The notes under the pieces: model-generated | Seen by the model: the letters and a program-made list of their open reading frames with translations, nothing else | The model's database searches: none | Told to the model about the DNA's origin: nothing | Assembly: GCF_009911795.1 (NCBI RefSeq) | Contig: NZ_CP047898.1 | Span: 3,472,001-3,536,000 of the forward strand | Reading direction: 5' to 3' | Source: Pseudarthrobacter psychrotolerans | GTDB taxonomy: Bacteria; Actinomycetota; Actinomycetes; Actinomycetales; Micrococcaceae | DNA: 64,000 bases | Part shown: piece by piece, positions 7,724-16,444 of the stretch | How positions within the stretch are numbered: position 1 is the stretch's first letter | Layout of the letters: each line of letters opens with the position of its first letter | Position numbers and translations under genes: made by a program

Positions 7724-8860
7724 ATGGCAACCGCAGAGAACTTTGTTTTAGCGATCGGGACCAAAAAGGGCCTCTGGCTGGCAACCAGCCAGGACCGGAA
7801 GCAATGGTCCTTCTCCGGCCCGCATTTTCTGATGAGCGAAATCCCCAGCATCGGGATCGACACTCGGGAGGGCCATACCCGGATAATGGTGGGCGTCAGG
7901 TCCGAGCACTGGGGCCCTACAGTGGCCCACTCCGATGACCTTGGCGCCACGTGGACAGAACCTGAACAGGGCGCCATCACGTTTCCCGAGGACACCGGCG
8001 CGGCAGTGGAGCGTATCTGGCAGATCTACCCGGACGCAGAGTCGCGGCCAGGGGTGGTGTGGGCAGGTGCCGAACCGATTTCGGTCTGGAAATCCACCGA
8101 CGGCGGTGAGCATTTCGAACTCAACCGCGGGCTGTGGGACCATCCTCATCGCAGAGATTGGGGTGCGGGCTACGGCGGCGCCGCGGCCCACTCCATCGTG
8201 GTGAATAGAGCGGGCGACAACGTCCACATCGCCATGAGCACCGGCGGCGTGTACCGCTCGCTCGACGGCGGGACCTCCTGGCAACCGCGGAACAAAGGGA
8301 TCTCGGTGCGCTTCATGCCTGACCCTTACCCGGAGTTCGGCCAGTGCGTGCACAAGATCGCTGCGGATGCCGTCGTCGAAGGCCGTCTGTATGCGCAGAA
8401 CCACCACGGTGTCTACCGCACGGATGACAGCGGCGAAAATTGGGACTCCATCGCTGAAGGACTTCCGGCCGACTTCGGTTTTGTGATGCTGACGCATCCG
8501 CGGCGGGAAGGCACAGCCTGGGTTGTTCCGCTGAAGGCCGACGGCGAGCGGATCCCCCCGGAGGGACACCTTGCGGTGCATCGGACGGACGACGCCGGCG
8601 GCACCTGGAAGAGGCTCGACGCAGGACTGCCGGAGCACGAGTACAACAGCGTGCTCCGCGATGCCGCAGCGGTTGACTCAGCTGAACCGGCCGGCGTCTA
8701 CTTCGGAACGCGAGGCGGGACGGTGTACGCCAGCGCGGACGAAGGGGAGACGTTTGCTGAAGTTGTCAGCCATCTCCCGGATGTCCTGTGTGTCCGCGCC
8801 GCCGTGGTCGCCGGGGCGGGACAGAGGGTGCCGGAAAATTCAGCGGCCCGCGGTGCCTGA
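7724..8860 (+). CDS. BNR/WD40-like repeat protein (sialidase-fold)
   Basis: A 378-residue cytoplasmic beta-propeller-type protein. Several BNR Asp-box-like repeats are visible: SDDLGATWTE, STDGGEHFE, SLDGGTSWQ, TDDSGENWD, TDDAGGTWK and SADEGETF, spaced as in sialidase and photosystem-assembly-like propellers. No signal peptide is present, so an extracellular glycosidase role is unlikely. The ATG at 7724 (MATAENFVLAIG) is chosen; an in-frame ATG at 7715 is also possible. The last eight bases overlap the MoaD-like gene, indicating translational coupling. The function is unknown. Confidence 0.85.
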   Translation: MATAENFVLAIGTKKGLWLATSQDRKQWSFSGPHFLMSEIPSIGIDTREGHTRIMVGVRSEHWGPTVAHSDDLGATWTEPEQGAITFPEDTGAAVERIWQIYPDAESRPGVVWAGAEPISVWKSTDGGEHFELNRGLWDHPHRRDWGAGYGGAAAHSIVVNRAGDNVHIAMSTGGVYRSLDGGTSWQPRNKGISVRFMPDPYPEFGQCVHKIAADAVVEGRLYAQNHHGVYRTDDSGENWDSIAEGLPADFGFVMLTHPRREGTAWVVPLKADGERIPPEGHLAVHRTDDAGGTWKRLDAGLPEHEYNSVLRDAAAVDSAEPAGVYFGTRGGTVYASADEGETFAEVVSHLPDVLCVRAAVVAGAGQRVPENSAARGA

Positions 8861-9140
8861 CATCAGCGTGGTACTTCCCAGCATCCTCCAGCCGCTGGCC
8901 GGCGGGCAGTCCATCCTGACTGCGCCCGCCGAAGGGACGGTGACGGTGGGAAGCCTGCTGGATTCGGTGACCGGGGGTTACCCGGTGCTGGCCAGGCGGC
9001 TGCGGGACGAAACAGGAGCACTTCGCCGGTACGTGAATATCTACGTGGCCGGTGACGAAGTGCGCCGGCTCCAGGGCCTGGAAACCGAAGTGTTGCCCGG
9101 GCAGGAGGTGCTGGTCATCCAGTCGGTGGCCGGAGGATAA
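8853..9140 (+). CDS. MoaD/ThiS-family ubiquitin-fold protein
   Basis: A 95-residue beta-grasp protein ending in a free Gly-Gly (SVAGG), the feature that lets MoaD/ThiS proteins be adenylated and thiocarboxylated as sulfur carriers. The body has the family's alternating strands and the VLPGQEVLVIQSVAGG ending. The GTG start at 8853 overlaps the preceding BNR gene by eight bases. No MoaE, MoeB or thiazole gene is nearby, so this is a stand-alone carrier whose partner is not evident; the coupled BNR protein is the obvious candidate. Confidence 0.85.
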   Translation: MPDISVVLPSILQPLAGGQSILTAPAEGTVTVGSLLDSVTGGYPVLARRLRDETGALRRYVNIYVAGDEVRRLQGLETEVLPGQEVLVIQSVAGG

Positions 9141-9278
9141 CGCCGAAGCGTTCTGTGAGCGGGCCGGCGGGCAGTCCTGACTGACTGCGCCCGCCGTCGT
9201 GGGTCCGGTTCCGCGTTGCAAGGTTACGGGGTGCAAGGGCACCGCAAGGAGGTTCTGCGCCAGCGGCCCGAAACCGGG

Positions 9279-9515
9279 TCAGGCAATCCGCCAGACGCTG
9301 CATTCGTCCGTATTGATCGCTTTCCGCGAGCCGGTGTGATGGTCCATGATCCAGACAACGCCGATTCCCGGTGCTGTCTCCTGGACGCGGCCGCGGCGGA
9401 TGACCACGTCGTCGTAGCTGGGGCCTACAGAGAGCCGGGCTTCGATTTCATCGCCGCGGTGGAGTTGGTCCAGGGCGCGGACTCTTGTTACATGGGCTTT
9501 GGCTTCCTTCAACAT
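9279..9515 (-). CDS. Small conserved protein of unknown function
   Basis: A 78-residue protein starting at ATG 9515 with AGGAGG five bases upstream, which makes this start much better than the 9557 frame start. The sequence (ALDQLHRGDEIEARLSVGPSYDD..., VVWIMDHHTGSRKAI) suggests a small beta-barrel with a conserved DHHTG stretch and no membrane segment. I do not recognise the family. It faces the MoaD-like gene and is divergent from the DNA ligase. Confidence 0.7.
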   Translation of the reverse strand: MLKEAKAHVTRVRALDQLHRGDEIEARLSVGPSYDDVVIRRGRVQETAPGIGVVWIMDHHTGSRKAINTDECSVWRIA

Positions 9516-9753
9516 CGGGGCCTCCTGGCTGGAGCTGGTGCCTGCGCTTGCCGGCACTTCCAGTGTGGCGGGGCAATGTTGCGCCTGCGTTTCCTCGACG
9601 TTAGGAACCGGTTAGTTCTCCGCGATCGATACGTTTCCGCCGGCATCATGGGATTCAGAGAGTGCCGCGCACCAACCCCGCCGGGGCTTTCAGCTGGGCA
9701 TTGTGCCTGTTCAGGCCTACCGCTGGAGGGTCCCCCGGACAACAATGGGCACT

Positions 9754-10828
9754 ATGCAACTTCCCGTGATGCCCCCGGTCCCGCCCATGCTCGCCAAAGC
9801 CGTCAGCGGGATACCGGACGGGCCCTTGAGCTATGAACCCAAATGGGACGGCTTCCGGTCCATCATTTTCCGGGACGGCGATGAGCTGGAGATCGGCAGC
9901 CGCAACGAAAAGCCCATGACCAGGTATTTTCCTGAGCTCGTGGAAGCCCTGAAGGAGAACCTGCCGCCCCGCTGTGTCCTGGACGGCGAGATTGTCCTGG
10001 TGGGACATCCGGCGACCGGCTGGATTTTGATGCCCTTCAGCAGCGCATCCATCCCGCCGCCAGCCGGGTGAAGCTTCTTGCCGAACAGACCCCCGCCAAG
10101 TTTGTGGCCTTCGACCTGCTGGCCCTGGGCGAGATCGACTACACCGGACGGCCCTTCGCCGAGCGTCGGGCAGCGCTGGAAAGGGCTCTCGCGGGCAGCA
10201 AGGCGCCTGTCCACGTCACGGCCGCGACCCAGGACAAGACGGTTGCTGAGCACTGGTTCGAGCAGTTCGAAGGTGCGGGCCTGGACGGGATTGTGGCCAA
10301 GCCCCTTGACGGCAGCTACCTGCCGGACAAACGCGCGATGTTCAAGATCAAACACGAACGCACGGCTGATTGCGTCGTGGCCGGCTACCGCGTGCACAAG
10401 AGCGGACCGGACGCGATCGGCTCGCTGCTGCTGGGCCTCTACAAGGACGACGGCGGCCTGGCCAGCGTGGGCGTGATAGGCGCCTTCCCCATGAAGCGCC
10501 GGCAGGAGCTGTTCGAGGAACTCCAGGCGCTGGTGACCGACTTCGACGGACACCCCTGGGCCTGGGCAAAGCAGGGGAAGGCGAACGCACCCCGCGCAAC
10601 GCGGAGGGCAGCCGGTGGAGCGCCGGCAAGGACCTGTCCTTTGTGCCGCTCCGGCCCGAACTGGTGGTGGAGGTCAGGTACGACCACATGGAAGGTGAGC
10701 GCTTCCGGCATACCGCCCAGTTTTCACGCTGGCGGCCGGACCGCGATCCCGGATCCTGCACCTTCGAACAGTTGGAGGAACCGGTCAGCTTCGACCTTGC
10801 CTCGGTCCTGGACACCGGCCGGCAGTAG
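9754..10828 (+). pseudogene. ATP-dependent DNA ligase (LigC-like), two frameshifts
   Basis: With one G restored at 10002-10004 and one at 10574-10577 this becomes a 358-residue ATP-dependent DNA ligase. The nucleotidyltransferase motifs are present: the lysine of EPKWDGFR (Lys30, adenylated), RNEKPMTRYFPEL, LDGEIVLV, FVAFDLLAL, DGIVAKPL and MFKIKHERTADCVVAG. An OB-fold ends with RYDHMEGERFRHTAQFSRWRPD. The length matches stand-alone LigC-type ligases used in repair, with no polymerase or nuclease fusion. The start at 9754 (MQLPVMPPV) is by family resemblance; ATG 9745 is an alternative. Both breaks are in G runs, so assembly error is likely. Confidence 0.85.
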
Positions 10829-10961
10829 GCGCCCGGTTCACGGAAGGCACCCAAGCCGCCGCCCGCCGTCGTACGTTCCTACGTTTCTGGCCGTGCGTTC
10901 CAGCCCGGTTGCTTCGCGCCGGCGTCGAACGTTCCAGTCCGCACGCACGGCGGGGCGCGGA

Positions 10962-10996
10962 AAAGCCCGGCGTGTCCTGGGGACATGCCGGGCTTT
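10962..10996. terminator. Bidirectional hairpin terminator
   Basis: AAAGCCCGGC pairs with GCCGGGCTTT and the stem continues inward through TGTCC/GGACA to about 16 base pairs with a three-base loop. A residues on the left and T residues on the right suit termination on both strands, between the convergent ligase and MHS transporter genes. Confidence 0.8.
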
Positions 10997-11063
10997 CACG
11001 TAAGCAACTGGGCAGGAGCGTCCGGGCTGTGACGTCCGAGCTGTAGTCGAGACCAGCGGGTAG

Positions 11064-12383
11064 TTACTTCAGGCCGAGCTGCTTGGTGGGGACGTTGAAG
11101 GTTTCCTTGGCCGTCAGGGCGGAGATGGCCGAGATGCCGCAGATAACGGCGGTGAAGATGCTGATCTGGACCCAGCCGCCGGGCCTGATGCCGCCCATCG
11201 CTGCCACGATCGCCGGGGCGAAACCTGCCATCAGGAAGCCCAGCTGCGTGCCGATCGCCAGGCCGGAGAAGCGGACCCTGGTGCTGAACATTTCGGCGTA
11301 GAACGACGGCCAGACCGCGTTGGAGGCCGCGTAGCCGAAGGAGAAGAAGCCGATGGCCGCGAGGAACATCAGCGGGATGCTGCCGGATTCCAGGCTGAGC
11401 AGGAACACCGGCGTCAGGATGGCGCTGGCCACGGCACCGTAGATGAAGACCGGCTTGCGGCCGATCCGGTCCGCGAGCTTGCCGAACAGCGGCTGGGTGC
11501 CCAAGGCGACCAGGTTTGCGCCGACCACCAGCCAGAGTGTGGTGGTGCCGTCAACGCCGGCGACGGTCTTGGCGTAGCTGATGGCGAGGGTGCCGAACAC
11601 GGTGGAGACGGCGGCGATGAAGGCACAGCAGACCACGCGGAGCACGTCGCGCCAGTGGTCCTTGAGGAGATCGGCGACTGGCAGCTTGGAGATCTGGGCG
11701 GTCTTCTGGGCTTCCTCGAACGCCGGCGGTTCGTGCAGGGTGCGCCGGATAAAGAACGCAACCATCACGACGACGGCGCTGAGCCAGAACGGAATGCGCC
11801 AGCCGATGCCGTACTTGATCTCGTCCGGAAGGGCGAGGACGGGGATAAAGACGAGGGCGGCGAGGATCTGGCCGCCCTGGGTGCCGGTGAGGGTCCAGGA
11901 GGTGAAGAAGGAGCGGCGGTGGTCGGGTGCGTGTTCGAGCGTCATGGATGATGCGCCGGCCTGCTCGCCGGCGGCGGAGAGGCCCTGGCACAGCCGCGCC
12001 AGCACCAGCAGGACCGGAGCCCACCAGCCCACCGTGTTGAAGTCGGGCAGGCAGCCGATCAGGAACGTCGAGGCGCCCATGAGCAGCAGCGTGAACATCA
12101 GGACCTTCCGCCGGCCCACCCGGTCACCGAAGTGGCCCAGGATGACGGCACCCACCGGCCGTGCCACATAGGCGAAGCCGAACGTGGCGAAGGACATAAC
12201 GGCCGCGTTGGCTCCGGCGTCCGGGAAGAACACCGTGGGGAAGATCAGGGCGGCGGCGGAACCGAAGATGAAGAAGTCGTAGTATTCGACGGCGCTGCCC
12301 AGGAAGCTGGCGAGGGCTGCCTTTTTTGGCGTCCCGGCCGGGGCAACAGTGCCCGGCCCGGCGGACGGAAGTGTCTGGCTCAT
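11064..12383 (-). CDS. MHS-family MFS transporter, probably shikimate/aromatic acid uptake
   Basis: A 439-residue twelve-helix major-facilitator permease of the metabolite:H+ symporter branch. The family loop GHFGDRVGRRKVLMFTLL between helices 2 and 3 and a second copy (GKLADRIGRKPVFIYG) mark the two halves. ATG 12383 has AAGGAA four bases upstream; the frame extends to 12578 but that part is not conserved. It is divergent from an IclR regulator and the shikimate/protocatechuate genes, which makes shikimate, quinate or protocatechuate the likely substrate. The shared 231-base spacer carries paired inverted repeats. Confidence 0.88.
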   Translation of the reverse strand: MSQTLPSAGPGTVAPAGTPKKAALASFLGSAVEYYDFFIFGSAAALIFPTVFFPDAGANAAVMSFATFGFAYVARPVGAVILGHFGDRVGRRKVLMFTLLLMGASTFLIGCLPDFNTVGWWAPVLLVLARLCQGLSAAGEQAGASSMTLEHAPDHRRSFFTSWTLTGTQGGQILAALVFIPVLALPDEIKYGIGWRIPFWLSAVVVMVAFFIRRTLHEPPAFEEAQKTAQISKLPVADLLKDHWRDVLRVVCCAFIAAVSTVFGTLAISYAKTVAGVDGTTTLWLVVGANLVALGTQPLFGKLADRIGRKPVFIYGAVASAILTPVFLLSLESGSIPLMFLAAIGFFSFGYAASNAVWPSFYAEMFSTRVRFSGLAIGTQLGFLMAGFAPAIVAAMGGIRPGGWVQISIFTAVICGISAISALTAKETFNVPTKQLGLK

Positions 12384-12500
12384 GGAGTTCCTTAGGTGTG
12401 ACGACGTTGTCGCGGATGGATCTGGAGGGTCGCAGCCGCAGCGGCCTGAGTGGAGCTGGTGCGGTGCGGCTGGAGTCCGTTGAAAGACCCGGACCAGTAG

Positions 12501-12602
12501 CCACATGGTGGGAGCTACTTGTGCGATACAGCAATGATGGCTGTGAGGGCAGTCACTTGTCAAGAAAATAATCACCATCTAGAAATAGTTCCCACGATGT
12601 GG
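12501..12602. promoter_or_regulatory. Paired inverted repeats in divergent MHS/IclR spacer
   Basis: CCACATGGTGGGAGCT (12501-12516) and AGTTCCCACGATGTGG (12587-12602) are reverse complements with two mismatches, 70 bases apart. Each contains a smaller dyad CCAC-3-GTGG (12501-12511 and 12592-12602). The second ends only 12 bases before the IclR start. This geometry suits a regulator that binds twice and controls both divergent genes; the IclR protein encoded next door is the simplest candidate. Confidence 0.55.
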
Positions 12603-12614
12603 CAACATCGACGT

Positions 12615-13430
12615 ATGAGTGTGAATCAAACCACAGCGCCCGACGACGTCGCCGCCGAGCCAAAAGCGCCCAAGGGTGACCGTACGGACATGGTGGGCAA
12701 GGCCCTGGGCCTGCTGGTCCTCCTGGGTGACGAGCCGCGCGGCGCCAGTGCCGCGGAGATCTCGCGCCGCGCCGACCTCCCCTTCAGTACCACCTACCGC
12801 CTGCTGGGATCCCTGACGCGGGACGGATTTGTGGACTATGAGCCGGACGGCCGCCGCTACCACCTGGGCCTGCGGATCTTCCAGCTGGGGCAGCGCGTCT
12901 CCAACCATCACGGATTTGCCGGGACGGCGCTGCCGGTCCTGCGCCGCGTGACCGAACAGACGGGGGAGGCCACCATCCTCAGCGTCCGCGACGGCCACCA
13001 TCACCTCACGGTCAACAAGGTGGACGGCCCGCAGACCTTCCGCGTCACCAGCGATCCCGGACACCTGGGCGCCCTGCACGCGACAGCCGTGGGCAAGGCG
13101 CTGGTGGCTTTTGCCGAGGATGCGGAGCGTGAGGCGCTGCTTGGGGAGCTTGAGCTGGAACCCCTTACCGAACACACCATCACGGACCGTGGCGCCTTCC
13201 GTGCGGAGGTCGAGAAGGTCCGCCGGCAGGGGTATGCCGTCATGGACGAGGAAAACGAGAACGGCATGCGGGCCGTCGCTGTGCCGCTGCTCAATTCGCA
13301 AGGCCACGCCTTCGCATCCCTGGCCACCGCTGTTCCCGTCTTCCGCCTCAGTATGGAAGCACTGCTGGCCCATGTGCCTCTGCTGCAGGATGCGGCGGCG
13401 GAGCTGGCCGCGCGCTTGCCGCAGCGGTAA
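12615..13430 (+). CDS. IclR-family transcriptional regulator
   Basis: A 271-residue regulator with an N-terminal winged helix (ALGLLVLLGDEPRGASAAEISRRADLP..., recognition helix near FSTTYRLLGSL) and a C-terminal GAF-like effector domain with the HATAVGKALVA signature. ATG 12615 is chosen, upstream extension to 12519 being unlike the family; no strong ribosome site is visible. It lies divergent from the MHS transporter and directly before the shikimate dehydrogenase, so it probably senses shikimate, quinate or protocatechuate and controls transporter and pathway. The cluster has a second IclR protein at its far end. Confidence 0.9.
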   Translation: MSVNQTTAPDDVAAEPKAPKGDRTDMVGKALGLLVLLGDEPRGASAAEISRRADLPFSTTYRLLGSLTRDGFVDYEPDGRRYHLGLRIFQLGQRVSNHHGFAGTALPVLRRVTEQTGEATILSVRDGHHHLTVNKVDGPQTFRVTSDPGHLGALHATAVGKALVAFAEDAEREALLGELELEPLTEHTITDRGAFRAEVEKVRRQGYAVMDEENENGMRAVAVPLLNSQGHAFASLATAVPVFRLSMEALLAHVPLLQDAAAELAARLPQR

Positions 13431-13442
13431 ATAACTCTCGGA

Positions 13443-13459
13443 TGTTCGTATGTAGAACA
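13443..13459. promoter_or_regulatory. Candidate IclR operator before shikimate dehydrogenase
   Basis: TGTTCGTATGTAGAACA is a dyad with TGTTC and GAACA half-sites seven bases apart, about 110 bases upstream of the shikimate dehydrogenase start. The form resembles operators of IclR-type regulators of aromatic catabolism. A promoter for the long catabolic transcript is expected between here and 13570 but was not pinpointed. Confidence 0.5.
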
Positions 13460-13569
13460 AGGGTGCGAGAAGTGAACAAGTATTGTACTGTAATCCCAAT
13501 CACCCGACCCGCCGCGGCTGCCTCGAGCGCCGCCGCCCGCCGGGTGCCGTATCAAAAGGAGCTGCCCGG

Positions 13570-14451
13570 ATGAGCAATCGAACTGAGTCCTACCTTGTGG
13601 GACTGGTCGGCGACGGTGTGATGCCGTCCCTCACTCCCCCCATGCACGAACGCGAAGGCGATGTGCTGGGCCTGCGCTACCTCTACCGCCCCATCGACCT
13701 GCTGGAGCTCGGACTTTCCGGCGATGCCGTAGGGGATCTGCTCAAGAGTGCCCGCAGCCTGGGCTTCAACGGCCTGAACATCACCCATCCGTGCAAGCAG
13801 CTTGTGCTGGCGCACCTGGACGAGGTCTCACCGGACGCCCTCAGGCTCGGCGCCGTCAACACCGTGGTCATCGAGGACGGCCGCTTCATTGGCCACAACA
13901 CCGACTTCTCCGGCTTCGCCGCCGCGCTTGCCACCGGCCTTCCGGGCGCGCGGCTGGACCGCGTGGTCCAGCTTGGCGCGGGAGGTGCCGGGTCCGCCGT
14001 CGCCTACGCCCTGCTCACCGCCGGCGTGCAGGCGCTGGACCTGGTGGACGTGGACCCCGCCCGCTGCGCGGCACGCGCCGCAGAGCTGGCGGGTTTGTTC
14101 CCGGGCAGCACCGTCACAGCGCGTACGACGGCGGAGCTGCCGCAGCTGATGCCGATGGCCGGCGGTCTGGTGCACTGCACGCCGGTAGGCATGGCCGCCC
14201 ACCCGGGCGTCCCGCTGGACCTGGACCTGCTGGAAACGCGGCACTGGGTGGCGGACATCGTCTACCGCCCGATCGACACCGAACTGGTCCGCGGCGCCCG
14301 CGCCAAAGGCTGCGAGGTCCTGGACGGCGGCCGCATGGCAGTGGGGCAGGCCGCGGATTCCTTCCGGATTTTCACCGGGCTGGACGCCGACGCGGAACGC
14401 ATGCGCAGCCATTTCCTGGAGCTCGTGGCCAAGGAAGAGGTGGCTGCCTGA
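13570..14451 (+). CDS. Shikimate/quinate dehydrogenase (AroE-like)
   Basis: A 293-residue NAD(P)-dependent dehydrogenase interconverting shikimate and 3-dehydroshikimate. The substrate domain shows GLNITHPCKQ (the catalytic Lys block) and NTVVIEDGRFIGHNTDFSGF; the cofactor domain begins VVQLGAGGAGSAVAYAL (glycine-rich loop). ATG 13570 follows AAAGGAG with eight bases between. It is the first gene of the catabolic run and overlaps the next start, so it most likely works in the degradative direction, feeding dehydroshikimate to the dehydratase. A biosynthetic aroE would be expected elsewhere in the genome. Confidence 0.9.
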   Translation: MSNRTESYLVGLVGDGVMPSLTPPMHEREGDVLGLRYLYRPIDLLELGLSGDAVGDLLKSARSLGFNGLNITHPCKQLVLAHLDEVSPDALRLGAVNTVVIEDGRFIGHNTDFSGFAAALATGLPGARLDRVVQLGAGGAGSAVAYALLTAGVQALDLVDVDPARCAARAAELAGLFPGSTVTARTTAELPQLMPMAGGLVHCTPVGMAAHPGVPLDLDLLETRHWVADIVYRPIDTELVRGARAKGCEVLDGGRMAVGQAADSFRIFTGLDADAERMRSHFLELVAKEEVAA

Positions 14452-16361
14452 TGCGCACCGGAATCGCCACGGTCTGCCTCTCCGGCACCCTGAAGGAAAA
14501 GATGCAGGCCTGCGCCATCGCCGGCTTTGACGGGATCGAAATCTTCGAACAGGACCTGGTTACGTCGCCGCTCACGCCCGAGGACGTCCGCAAGATGGCG
14601 GCCGACCTTGGCCTCACGCTGGATCTTTACCAGCCGTTCCGCGACTTCGACAGCGTGTCCGAAGACCTCCTGGCCGCCAACCTCCGGCGCGCCGAAGCCA
14701 AATTCAAGCTCATGGCGCGGCTGGGCATGGACACCATCCTGGTCTGCTCCAACGTGGCCTCGGCCAGCATCGACAGCGACGACCTCCGGGTGGAACAGCT
14801 CGGCAAACTGGCTGCACTGGCAGTGGACCACGGCGTCAAAGTTGCCTACGAGGCCTTGGCCTGGGGCAAATACGTCAACGACTACGAGCATGCCCACAAG
14901 CTGGTGGAAGCCGTGGACCACCCCAACCTGGGCACGTGCCTGGATTCCTTCCACATCCTGTCCCGCAACTGGGACACCACCCCCATCCAGGCCTTCAACC
15001 CGGAAAAGATCTTCTTTGTCCAGGTGGCAGACGCCCCCAAGCTCTCCATGGATGTCCTCTCGTGGAGCCGGCACTACCGGGTATTCCCGGGCGAGGGACA
15101 GTTCGAGCTCGCCAAGTTCATGGGCCACGTGGTCCGGGCGGGGTACACCGGCCCGGTGTCGCTGGAGATCTTCAACGACGTTTTCCGCCAGTCGGACGTG
15201 GAGCGCACCGCCGTCGACGCCATGCGCTCGCTCATCTGGCTGGAGGAGCAGAGCGCCAAGTGGCTGGAAGCTGCTTCTGACAGTGGCGTCGGCGGTGGTG
15301 CTGGTGGCACTGCTACCGGTGGCACCCAAGCCCCCGGCCGCCGTCGTTATCCGATGGAACTGGCCACGCTCCCGCAGGTGACCGAACCGGCCGGCTACAA
15401 CTTCGCCGAAGTCAGGGCGGCGGACACCAAAGGGCTGGAAACGGTCCTGGGCCAGCTGGGATTTGAGTTCAACGGCAGGCACCGCACCAAGGCCGTGCAG
15501 CTCTGGAGCATGGGCCACGCCCGGGTGATCGTCAACGAGACCGCCCACCTTGAGGGGGACACATCAGCGGAGGATGCCTCACCGGCCATCGCCGCTTTGG
15601 GGTTCGACGTCGACTCCCCGGTGATTGCCTCCGCCCGGGCCCAGCAGCTCAAGGCCCCCGCGGTCCCGCGCAAGAGCCAGGCCAACGAGGAAGTGTTCCA
15701 GGGGTTCGCCGCCCCGGACTCCACCGAGGTCTTCCTGTGCCAGGGCACCTCCGACGGCACCGCGGCCTGGACCCGTGAGTTCGGGGAGGGGCTGGAAAAG
15801 CCCGCCGCCGGACCCTCCGCCGTGATCGACCACGTCAACCTGGCCCAGCCGTGGCAGCATTTCGACGAGGCCGTCCTCTTCTACACGAGCGCCCTGGCCC
15901 TGGAGCCCCAGCCGTTCGCGGAGGTGCCCAGCCCCACCGGCCTGATCCGTTCGCAGGTCATGGCCACCGGGGACCGCGCCGTGCGGCTGGTGCTGAACCT
16001 GGCGCCGCTGAATCAGCAGCGCAAGACCTACCAGGAACATATCGCCTTCGCCGTGGATGACCTGGTGGCCACTGCCAGGGACTGCAAGGCCCGCGGCCTG
16101 GAATTCCTGCAGATCCCGGCGAACTACTACGAGGACCTGGACGCACGCTTCGGCCTGGCACCGGACTTCCTGGCCACGCTGAAGGACCTGAACCTGCTGT
16201 ACGACCGGGACGCGGACGGCGAATTCCTCCACTTCTACACCGCCACCGTGGGCAGTGTGTTCTTCGAAATGGTGGAACGCCGTGGCGCCTACGACGGCTA
16301 CGGCGCCCCCAACGCCCCCGTGCGCCACGCAGTCCAGTACGACCACCTCCAGCACCGGTAA
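14451..16361 (+). CDS. 3-dehydroshikimate dehydratase fused to HPPD-like domain
   Basis: A 636-residue two-domain protein. Residues about 1-275 form a sugar-phosphate-isomerase/epimerase TIM barrel with the metal ligands in VAYEALAW, LDSFH, FVQVAD and SLEIFND; this half dehydrates 3-dehydroshikimate to protocatechuate. A Gly/Ala-rich linker (about 285-300) leads to a vicinal-oxygen-chelate half resembling 4-hydroxyphenylpyruvate dioxygenase (IDHVNLAQPWQHFDEAVLFYTSAL, HIAFAVDDL, FFEMVERRGAYDGYG). The arrangement matches bifunctional QuiC1-type enzymes of Pseudomonas, where the second half has no proven dioxygenase role. It starts at the ATG overlapping the previous stop (TGATG). Confidence 0.9.
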   Translation: MRTGIATVCLSGTLKEKMQACAIAGFDGIEIFEQDLVTSPLTPEDVRKMAADLGLTLDLYQPFRDFDSVSEDLLAANLRRAEAKFKLMARLGMDTILVCSNVASASIDSDDLRVEQLGKLAALAVDHGVKVAYEALAWGKYVNDYEHAHKLVEAVDHPNLGTCLDSFHILSRNWDTTPIQAFNPEKIFFVQVADAPKLSMDVLSWSRHYRVFPGEGQFELAKFMGHVVRAGYTGPVSLEIFNDVFRQSDVERTAVDAMRSLIWLEEQSAKWLEAASDSGVGGGAGGTATGGTQAPGRRRYPMELATLPQVTEPAGYNFAEVRAADTKGLETVLGQLGFEFNGRHRTKAVQLWSMGHARVIVNETAHLEGDTSAEDASPAIAALGFDVDSPVIASARAQQLKAPAVPRKSQANEEVFQGFAAPDSTEVFLCQGTSDGTAAWTREFGEGLEKPAAGPSAVIDHVNLAQPWQHFDEAVLFYTSALALEPQPFAEVPSPTGLIRSQVMATGDRAVRLVLNLAPLNQQRKTYQEHIAFAVDDLVATARDCKARGLEFLQIPANYYEDLDARFGLAPDFLATLKDLNLLYDRDADGEFLHFYTATVGSVFFEMVERRGAYDGYGAPNAPVRHAVQYDHLQHR

Positions 16362-16444
16362 ACCACCTGTCCGCAGTACTACGCATTCTCAACACCGACC
16401 AGCAGCAACAACCAGCAGCAACAACCAGAGAAAAGGAGGCCGCA

